A stretch of DNA of 6,195 bases, taken from positions 1 through 6,195 of the forward strand of contig NZ_DYZA01000225.1 in assembly GCF_020741395.1 (NCBI RefSeq), read 5' to 3'. The position numbers and the translations under genes were made by a program. The notes under the pieces are model-generated. The model saw only the letters and a list, made by a program, of their open reading frames with translations. It did no database searches and was not told where the DNA came from. Shown here piece by piece: positions 1 to 5,016 of this stretch; position 1 is the stretch's first letter; the number at the start of each line of letters is the position of its first letter. The stretch is from Mailhella massiliensis (GTDB taxonomy: Bacteria; Desulfobacterota; Desulfovibrionia; Desulfovibrionales; Desulfovibrionaceae).

Positions 1-74
1 TGGCCCTCATCCTCCTGGTTCTGCCTTTCTTCAGAAAGAACAGAGATAAGCGTACCTGTGAACCCAACTTCTAA
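1..74 (+). CDS. C-terminal end of a membrane protein, probably TTT transporter large permease (TctA type); 5' truncated
   Basis: The window opens inside a reading frame whose first whole codon is at position 3 and whose TAA stop is at 72-74. The 23 visible residues are a hydrophobic run (ALILLVLPFF) followed by a basic, charged tail (RKNRDK...), as expected for the last transmembrane helix of an inner-membrane protein and its cytoplasmic end. The stop lies 12 bases before the start of a TctC-family binding protein, and the Shine-Dalgarno sequence of that gene begins right after the stop, so the two are almost surely co-transcribed. TTT systems consist of a large permease (TctA), a small permease (TctB) and a binding protein (TctC), and the permease ends in a helix plus basic tail. 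Assignment to TctA rather than TctB rests on this context and the short tail only. It was too short to judge by homology. Confidence 0.6.
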   Translation, partial: ALILLVLPFFRKNRDKRTCEPNF

Positions 75-86
75 AAGGAGAGCCTT

Positions 87-1043
87 ATGATCAGAAAGTT
101 CATTGCCGGTCTCGCCCTCGCCGCCGCCACCTTTGCCCCCGGCTTCACGCCGTCCGCCCAGGCCGAAACCTACCCCGAACGCCCCATCACCGTCATCGTG
201 CCCTTCGGAGCCGGCGGTGAAGCCGATATCGTCGGCAGGCTGCTTGCCACGGAAATGTCGAAAATCCTCGGACAGAACGTGGCCGTGCAGAACATCGTGG
301 GCGCCTCCGGCCTCAACGGCATGAACGCCGTGGCCACTGCCAAACCCGACGGGTATACCCTGGGATTCTGCCCCAGCGCGCCGCTTGCCATACACCCCCA
401 CATGCGCAAGCTCCCCTATTCCATCGACACCTTCAACATTATCGGCCGCGCGGTAAACGCGCCTTACTACATCGTCACGCCCAAGAGCGCCCCCTGGAAC
501 AACACGGAAGAACTGATCAAGGCCGTCAAGGCTGATCCCTCCAAGTTCTTCTGGGCTTCGGCCGGCGCGGGCTCCGTTCCCTTCCTGGCGGAGCTGGCCT
601 TCTTCAAGCAGTACGGCATGCCCTCCACCAACCATGTGCCCTTCAACGGCGACGCCGACGCCTTCCAGGCATTGGCCGGCAACCGCGCCCAGCTCTATGC
701 CACCACGGCGGGCACCATCAAGAACTTTGAAGTCAAGCCCCTCGTTCTGCTCAATACAGAACGCGACCCCGCCTTCCCCGACTGCCCCACATCCAAGGAA
801 GAAGGCAAGGATCTTGTCATCAGCCAGTGGACCTGCCTTTTCGCTCCCAAGAATGTCCCGGCCGACGTCATCGCCACGCTCAGCGCGGCCATGAAGCAGG
901 CCTGCGAATCCCCCGCCTTCGCCGAAGCGCTCGAAAAGCTTGGTCTTGCCCCCGGTTACCTCAACACCGCCGACACACTGGCCTTCATCCAGAAGGAATC
1001 CGACCGCAACAAGGCCCTGCTCATGTCTCTGGCCGGAAAGTAA
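87..1043 (+). CDS. TctC/Bug-family tripartite tricarboxylate transporter solute-binding protein
   Basis: This is a 318-residue periplasmic binding protein, the usual length for the TctC (Bug) family, which captures small carboxylates or related anions and hands them to a TctAB permease. Residues 1-26 form a Sec signal peptide: basic MIRK start, an Ala-rich hydrophobic core, and an AQA|E cleavage site. The mature part opens with the family hallmark YPERPITVIVPFGAGGEADIVGR (about 29-51), where Asp47 is the conserved ligand-contacting aspartate. The second hallmark is at about 72-94 (GASG...NAVATAKPDGYTLGF). The AAGSVPF-like central loop (usual G.GS.P.H) and the C-terminal helical region ending ESDRNKALL also fit. 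A strong AAGGAG at 75-80, six bases before the ATG, fixes the start. The gene follows a probable permease end and precedes a sulfatase-like hydrolase by 30 bases. The ligand cannot be read from sequence: the family includes citrate, tricarballylate, glutarate, terephthalate and many other binders. Confidence 0.93.
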   Translation: MIRKFIAGLALAAATFAPGFTPSAQAETYPERPITVIVPFGAGGEADIVGRLLATEMSKILGQNVAVQNIVGASGLNGMNAVATAKPDGYTLGFCPSAPLAIHPHMRKLPYSIDTFNIIGRAVNAPYYIVTPKSAPWNNTEELIKAVKADPSKFFWASAGAGSVPFLAELAFFKQYGMPSTNHVPFNGDADAFQALAGNRAQLYATTAGTIKNFEVKPLVLLNTERDPAFPDCPTSKEEGKDLVISQWTCLFAPKNVPADVIATLSAAMKQACESPAFAEALEKLGLAPGYLNTADTLAFIQKESDRNKALLMSLAGK

Positions 1044-1073
1044 CCCTGTTCAAACTATAGAAGGATAAACACC

Positions 1074-2657
1074 ATGCGAGAGATCAAAAACGCCATTGTC
1101 GTCATGTGCGACACCATGCAGTTCAACTATCTGGGATGCTACGGCAACTCCTGGATCAAGACGCCCAACATTGACCGCTTTGCCTCCGAAGGCACGCTGT
1201 TTGAAAACTGCTATACCGAAAGCCTGCCCACCGTACCCTGCCGCCGTTCCATGCTCACCGGCCGCTACACACTTCCCGTGAAGGGTTGGTCGCAGCTCGA
1301 TATCGACGACACCACCATTGCCGACCTCTGCTGGGGGCAGCCCATCGAAACCTATCTGGTGTACGATGCGGGTCCCTGGCGTCTGCCCAAGTTCGGTTAT
1401 TCCCGCGGCTTCGACCGTGTGTACTTCCTGCACGGCCATGAAACCGACCATCAGTACTTCGCCCAGGACGACCTGAACCCCATGTTCAAGGCTGAAGACT
1501 ATGTGGAACAGCACGTTATTGACAAGGCCGACGAAATCCTCGGCGAAAATGTGGTGCGTCCTCTGCTGAACCAGATTGAATGCCACCTGAAGGAACGCCA
1601 GTACTGGAAGAGCGACGAAGACCAGCACGCCGCCCACATTTTCAAGGAAGCCGCCAAGTATCTCGCCGACGTGGACAAAAACAAGTCCTTCTTCATGTGG
1701 ATCGACTGCTTTGATCCCCATGAACCTTGGGACGCTCCCTCCGTCTACGATCCTGAAAAGACCTGCATGTACGACCCCGACTACAAGGGTAAGGACATGT
1801 TCCTCCCCATCCAAGCCCATGTGGAAGGCATGTACACTGATGAAGAACTGCACCACATCCGCATGCTGTACGCCGAAAAGCTCACCAACGTGGACAAGTG
1901 GTTCGGCTATCTCACCGACGCCATCCACAAGCTCGGCCTGGAAAGCAACACCATGGTCATGCTGGTTTCCGACCACGGTTCCCCCATGGGCAAGGGTGAA
2001 CACGGTCACGGCATCATGCGCAAGTGCCGCCCCTGGCCCTATGAAGAACTGGCTCACACTCCCATGATCGTGCGCGGCCCCGGCCTGCCCCGCAACCAGC
2101 GCCTCAAGGGATTCGTGCAGTCCTGCGACGTAGCCCCCACCGTCTGCGACTGGCTGGGCCTCGGCGTACATCCCTCCATGCAGGGCCACAGCCTCCTGCC
2201 CATGATCCGCGGCGAAGTAGAAAAGGTGCGAGATTTCGCCATCGCCGGCTACTTCCGCTATTCCTGGTCCATCATTACCGAAGACTGGTCGTTCATCCAC
2301 TGGCTCAAGGATGATGAAAAGACCGTGGCCGACGCCCGCTTCGGCATTTACGGCCAGGATCTGGCCGCTTCCACGGCCCATCTGCGCCAGCTTGCCAAGG
2401 CCAACGTGGTGGAAGACCGCGACACTGCCTTCTACAACAAGGCCTACGAAGCCCACAAGAAAATGGCCACGCTGGACGGCGAAGCCCAGTGGACCTGCAC
2501 GGCCGCGGCGTCCACCGAAGTGCCGGAACGCGACGAACTCTACGACCGCCGTACCGACCCCTTCCAGCTGCACAACATCGCCCATGAACACAAGGACGTG
2601 GCGAAGGAACTCCTGGAACAGCTCAAGCTGTTCATGGCCGAACTTCGCGCTTCCTGA
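1074..2657 (+). CDS. Sulfatase-like hydrolase of the alkaline phosphatase superfamily, Thr at the formylglycine position
   Basis: The 527-residue product has the sulfatase (alkaline phosphatase superfamily) layout. The N-terminal metal site is VVMCDTM with Asp13, followed by LGCYGN and TPNIDRFASEGTLFENCYTE (about 30-49). The active-site segment is LPTVPCRRSMLTGRY (51-65). DPHEPW lies at 214-219, the second metal site LVSDHG at 297-302 (Asp300, His301), GEHGHG..RK at 308-317, PYEELAHTPMIVRGPG at about 322-337, and the C-terminal ELYDRRTDPFQLHNIA block near the end. These enzymes hydrolyse sulfate or phosphate/phosphonate esters with a divalent metal. Canonical sulfatases carry C/S-x-P-x-R, the Cys or Ser being oxidised to formylglycine; aligned on Pro55, Arg57 and LTGR, the nucleophile position here is Thr53. 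The enzyme therefore may be a phosphodiesterase- or phosphonate-hydrolase-like member rather than a true sulfatase. No signal peptide or membrane segment is visible, so it should be cytosolic. AGAAGGA at about 1059-1065 supports the ATG. The spacing of 30 bases puts it in the transporter operon. Substrate unknown. Confidence 0.88.
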   Translation: MREIKNAIVVMCDTMQFNYLGCYGNSWIKTPNIDRFASEGTLFENCYTESLPTVPCRRSMLTGRYTLPVKGWSQLDIDDTTIADLCWGQPIETYLVYDAGPWRLPKFGYSRGFDRVYFLHGHETDHQYFAQDDLNPMFKAEDYVEQHVIDKADEILGENVVRPLLNQIECHLKERQYWKSDEDQHAAHIFKEAAKYLADVDKNKSFFMWIDCFDPHEPWDAPSVYDPEKTCMYDPDYKGKDMFLPIQAHVEGMYTDEELHHIRMLYAEKLTNVDKWFGYLTDAIHKLGLESNTMVMLVSDHGSPMGKGEHGHGIMRKCRPWPYEELAHTPMIVRGPGLPRNQRLKGFVQSCDVAPTVCDWLGLGVHPSMQGHSLLPMIRGEVEKVRDFAIAGYFRYSWSIITEDWSFIHWLKDDEKTVADARFGIYGQDLAASTAHLRQLAKANVVEDRDTAFYNKAYEAHKKMATLDGEAQWTCTAAASTEVPERDELYDRRTDPFQLHNIAHEHKDVAKELLEQLKLFMAELRAS

Positions 2658-2665
2658 TGCCTTCC

Positions 2666-2695
2666 GCGCCCTGCCTTCGGGCAGGGCGCCCTTTC
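2666..2695 (+). terminator. GC-rich hairpin with cUUCGg tetraloop after the hydrolase gene
   Basis: A perfect 10-bp inverted repeat pairs 2666-2675 (GCGCCCTGCC) with 2680-2689 (GGCAGGGCGC) around a TTCG loop closed by C-G, the extra-stable UUCG tetraloop. It starts nine bases after the hydrolase stop codon. The following run CCCTTTCCCC is only a weak U-tract, so intrinsic termination may be partial; it could also protect the 3' end of the upstream mRNA. Confidence 0.65.
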
Positions 2696-2699
2696 CCCG

Positions 2700-2726
2700 G
2701 GCGTCGCCTCACAGAGGCGACGCCTT
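2700..2726 (+). terminator. Second tandem hairpin between hydrolase and DMT transporter genes
   Basis: A perfect 11-bp inverted repeat pairs 2700-2710 (GGCGTCGCCTC) with 2714-2724 (GAGGCGACGCC) around a three-base ACA loop. It begins ten bases after the first hairpin ends. Only TTCCCT follows, so it lacks a proper U-tract. Together the two hairpins may act as a double transcription block or as a mRNA-stabilising structure. The role as terminator is inferred from position. Confidence 0.5.
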
Positions 2727-2764
2727 CCCTGAACAAAGGGCTCACCCCCTCACAGGCATTTCTC

Positions 2765-3658
2765 ATGACCAGTCAGGCAAAAGCATTCCTCTACGCGGCG
2801 CTGACCATACTCGCCTGGTCCACCGTTTCCACGGCCTTCAAGGTCGCCCTTGAAACGCTCAGCCCCATGCAGCTCATTTATGTGAGCATGGCCACGGCGG
2901 CCTTGTTCCTTCTGGGCGTCATGGCTGTGGGAAAAAGACTCTCCGAATTTCGCGCGCTCACGCCGGGGAACTGGAAAAGCGGTGTGCTGCTCGGCTTCAT
3001 GCTCTACCTTTACTACACTGTGCTCTTCGTGGCCTATGACTACCTGCCTGCACAGATCGCCCAGCCCATCAACAACACATGGGCTCTCATGCTGGCTCTG
3101 CTCGCGTCCTGGCTCATGAAGCAGAAGCTCTCTGCCCGGGAACTGTTCTGGATGGTCTTCGCCTACAGCGGCGTGCTCGTTATTTCCCTGGGAGCAGGCG
3201 GAGAACTCGGCCCCCTGCACCCCCTGGGCATGGCCTGCATCATCATAAGCACCCTGCTCTACGCCCTGTACTGGATAGTAAACACAAAAAGCCGCATCCC
3301 CGCCCTGCCCGGCCTCGTCATCTGCTTCGCGGTTTCCTTCCTGCTGGCGGCACTGACACTGCTCATACGGGGAGAAGCACTCCTCCTTCCCCTGCGGCCT
3401 CTTCTGGGCGGCGTCTATGTAGGACTTTTCGAACTGGCCATACCCTTCCTGCTCTGGGGCATGGCGCTGCGCCTCACCTCTTCCGTGGCGCGTATTTCCA
3501 CTCTGCCCTTCCTGGTTCCCTTCCTGGCGCTTTTCTGGATCAGCATAGTCATCCACGAACCCATAGCCTGGACGACGCTGCTCGGCCTTTCCATCATCAT
3601 CTCCGGCACCTTCATGCAGCAGCGCATCGCCGCGCGCAGATCGGCCGCAACAAAATAA
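2765..3658 (+). CDS. EamA/DMT-family inner-membrane transporter, ten predicted helices
   Basis: The product, 297 residues from this start, is a member of the drug/metabolite transporter superfamily, exporters or importers of small metabolites. About ten hydrophobic segments can be seen, near residues 8-28, 36-56, 72-92, 97-118, 128-145, 152-172, 182-202, 213-232, 243-262 and 267-285. They form two EamA repeats of five helices each, and the chain ends in a basic tail (QQRIAARRSAATK). The family signature region AILAWSTVSTAFKVAL-like lies in helix 1 (about 15-29). The reading frame is open back to an ATG at 2657 that overlaps the hydrolase stop codon. That start would add 36 hydrophilic residues encoded across two strong hairpins, so the ATG at 2765 fits family length better, although its Shine-Dalgarno sequence is weak (AGG at about 2755). 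The substrate cannot be predicted. The redox pair follows 18 bases downstream, so they may be co-transcribed. Confidence 0.85.
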   Translation: MTSQAKAFLYAALTILAWSTVSTAFKVALETLSPMQLIYVSMATAALFLLGVMAVGKRLSEFRALTPGNWKSGVLLGFMLYLYYTVLFVAYDYLPAQIAQPINNTWALMLALLASWLMKQKLSARELFWMVFAYSGVLVISLGAGGELGPLHPLGMACIIISTLLYALYWIVNTKSRIPALPGLVICFAVSFLLAALTLLIRGEALLLPLRPLLGGVYVGLFELAIPFLLWGMALRLTSSVARISTLPFLVPFLALFWISIVIHEPIAWTTLLGLSIIISGTFMQQRIAARRSAATK

Positions 3659-3676
3659 AACAAGGAGATTCCAGCT

Positions 3677-3994
3677 ATGCCCGCTGAAGCTTACGAAGCC
3701 CTCACCGCCGAAACCTTCGACGCCTATGTCGCCGCCAACGACGGCATCATCATCTGTCACAAGCACCTGTGCCCCCACTGCAAGATCATGGGCACCGTGC
3801 TCGACAAGGTCAAAGGCATGATGCCCGACCTGAAGCTCGCCGCTGTGGAATCTGTGGAACAGGCGGAACTTATGAAAAAAATGGGCGTAGAGCGCGTCCC
3901 CACCCTCTGCGCCGTAAAAGGCGGCGTCATTGTGGCGCGTCATTCCGGGGTGATGAATCCCATGGAAACTCTGAACTGGTTTGAAAGAGCCTGA
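3677..3994 (+). CDS. Thioredoxin-fold protein with CPHC active site (desulfothioredoxin-like)
   Basis: The product is 105 residues, the size of a single thioredoxin domain, with no signal peptide, so it is cytoplasmic. The active site is LCPHC with Cys32 and Cys35 after the beta strand DGIIICHKH, in place of the WCGPC of ordinary thioredoxins. The cis-proline loop is RVPTLCAVKGG (Pro75), and the last helix is NPMETLNWFERA. CPHC is the dipeptide of periplasmic DsbA oxidases. In the cytoplasm it is known from the desulfothioredoxin (Trx3) of Desulfovibrio vulgaris, which has a less reducing potential than thioredoxin, does not reduce insulin and shows isomerase activity. The same biochemistry here is inferred. 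Cys27, His28 and His30 lie just before the active site and are unusual neighbours. AAGGAG at 3662-3667 supports the ATG. The partner reductase starts nine bases after the stop, so this is an operon. Confidence 0.88.
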   Translation: MPAEAYEALTAETFDAYVAANDGIIICHKHLCPHCKIMGTVLDKVKGMMPDLKLAAVESVEQAELMKKMGVERVPTLCAVKGGVIVARHSGVMNPMETLNWFERA

Positions 3995-4003
3995 GGCCTT
4001 GCC

Positions 4004-4915
4004 ATGAAATCCTTCGATCTTGTCATCATCGGCGGCGGCATCTGCGGCATGACTGCGGCCATTTATGCCGCAAGGGCCAACATAAGGGCCTGCATTCTTG
4101 AACAGCAGGTCTGCGGCGGCCTTGTAAACTGGACCAACACCGTGGAAAACGTCCCTTCCTATCAAAGCATCCACGGTATCGACCTCATGGAAAAATGCCG
4201 GGAACATGTGGAATCTCTCCAGGTGGCCATTGAAGAGGTCGATGAAGTAGTCGAGGTCGATTTCTCCGGCGATATCAAGATAGTCCGCACATCCATGGGC
4301 GAGGAATACCGAGCTCCCGCCGTCATCGTGGCCACAGGCCGCAAACCCCGCCCCTTCCCCGTAGAAACGGATTTTGAGAAGGTCCACTACTGCTCCGTGT
4401 GCGACGGCACCCCCTATAAGGGGAAAAGCGTCCTCGTCATGGGCGGGGGCAACAGCGGTTTCGACGAATCCCTTTATCTGCTCGGCCTCGGCGTTCATGA
4501 TATCCATATCGTAGAAACCTTCCCTTCCTGCATCGCAGCGGCAGCTACGCAGGATCAGGCGCGCGCTACGGGCAAAATCCGCGTCTCCGTGTCCACGGAT
4601 ATCACCGCCGTGGATATCCTGCCCTCGGGGCGCGGACTCGCGCATTTTCACGACAAGGCCGAAGGGCGCGACTACACTGAAGAAATCGACGGTATCTTCT
4701 GCTTCATCGGCCAGGATCCGAATACCTCCGTGTTTGAGAATGTCCTCGATATGGAGCACGGCTACATCAGAGTAAACGCCGATATGGAGACGAATATCCC
4801 CGGTGTGTTCGCCGCAGGCGACGTCACGGTGAAAAAATATCGCCAGATCACCACCGCCATGGGCGACGGCACCATCGCCGCCCTTCAGGCCGGGGCCTAT
4901 CTGCGCAGCCGCTGA
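4004..4915 (+). CDS. trxB: Thioredoxin reductase-like FAD disulfide reductase, predicted NADH-preferring (TR3 type)
   Basis: The 303-residue length matches low-molecular-weight thioredoxin reductases, homodimeric flavoenzymes that pass electrons from NAD(P)H through FAD and a CXXC pair to a thioredoxin. The FAD-binding start is LVIIGGGICGMTAA (about 7-19). The redox motif is C130-S-V-C133-D-G. The pyridine-nucleotide fold is VLVMGGGNSGFDESLYL (about 143-159), and the FAD-closing motif is IPGVFAAGDV (about 265-274) followed by KYRQITTAMGDGTIAAL. In the NADPH enzymes a HRRxxxR motif follows the second strand and grips the 2'-phosphate. Here the segment reads HIVETFPSC (168-176): acidic Glu171 and no arginines. 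NADH preference is therefore predicted, as measured for TR3 of Desulfovibrio vulgaris. The preceding CPHC thioredoxin gene is its likely substrate. The start is nine bases after that stop, with TGAGG overlapping the stop codon as a ribosome site. The symbol is for the family; the enzyme is probably a paralogue of the standard TrxB. Confidence 0.88.
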   Translation: MKSFDLVIIGGGICGMTAAIYAARANIRACILEQQVCGGLVNWTNTVENVPSYQSIHGIDLMEKCREHVESLQVAIEEVDEVVEVDFSGDIKIVRTSMGEEYRAPAVIVATGRKPRPFPVETDFEKVHYCSVCDGTPYKGKSVLVMGGGNSGFDESLYLLGLGVHDIHIVETFPSCIAAAATQDQARATGKIRVSVSTDITAVDILPSGRGLAHFHDKAEGRDYTEEIDGIFCFIGQDPNTSVFENVLDMEHGYIRVNADMETNIPGVFAAGDVTVKKYRQITTAMGDGTIAALQAGAYLRSR

Positions 4916-4953
4916 TCCCCCTTCAAAAAAACTGCGGGCGGGAACATCGCTTT

Positions 4954-4963
4954 TTGTATACAA
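4954..4963. promoter_or_regulatory. Perfect 10-bp palindrome TTGTATACAA, possible operator
   Basis: TTGTATACAA is its own reverse complement and sits in the only AT-rich patch between the reductase and trigger-factor genes, two bases before a TATAAA box. A dimeric regulator could bind it, but a short palindrome in AT-rich DNA may arise by chance. No regulator is encoded nearby in the window. Confidence 0.25.
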
Positions 4964-4965
4964 CA

Positions 4966-4971
4966 TATAAA
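4966..4971 (+). promoter_or_regulatory. Candidate -10 box (TATAAA) upstream of the trigger-factor gene
   Basis: TATAAA matches five of six bases of the sigma-70 -10 consensus, in a region where the surroundings are GC-rich. No convincing -35 hexamer is found 16-19 bases upstream (the best is GGAACA at 4941-4946, three matches, 19-base spacer). If used, transcription would begin inside the terminator hairpin just downstream, which would weaken the hairpin in the new transcript. The call is weak. Confidence 0.25.
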
Positions 4972-5003
4972 GGGAGGGCGGCTCCGCCGCCCTCCCGCTT
5001 TTT
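4972..5003 (+). terminator. Rho-independent terminator after the redox operon
   Basis: A perfect 11-bp GC-rich stem pairs 4972-4982 (GGGAGGGCGGC) with 4986-4996 (GCCGCCCTCCC) around a TCC loop and is followed by GC and five Ts (4999-5003). This is the clearest terminator in the window and should end the transcript of the thioredoxin/reductase pair. The Shine-Dalgarno AAGGAG (5005-5010) of the next gene begins one base after the T-run, an unusually tight arrangement. Confidence 0.88.
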
Positions 5004-5016
5004 CAAGGAGCGGATC

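Noticed and set aside
1230..1247. Reading the hydrolase as a standard Cys-type sulfatase because a Cys lies in the active-site segment
   Set aside because: The Cys is three residues after the nucleophile position when the conserved Pro, Arg and LTGR are aligned, so it is not the C of C-x-P-x-R.
1050..2591. 513-codon open frame on the - strand opposite the hydrolase gene
   Set aside because: It mirrors a gene with clear domain motifs. The frame stays open because the sense gene avoids codons whose complements are stops; its translation is a Gly/Val/His-rich sequence with no recognisable domain.
4925..4955. Possible A-run/T-run hairpin terminator right after the reductase stop (AAAAACTGCG with CGCTTTTT)
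   Set aside because: The stem needs a two-base bulge, has only three GC pairs and an 11-base loop. The perfect hairpin at 4972-5003 explains termination much better.
2750..4966. 738-codon open frame on the - strand spanning the transporter, thioredoxin and reductase genes
   Set aside because: It covers three convincing + strand genes and their spacers, and its product is a low-complexity Gly/His/Asp/Glu-rich chain without domains. It is a by-product of GC-rich codon bias despite its length.
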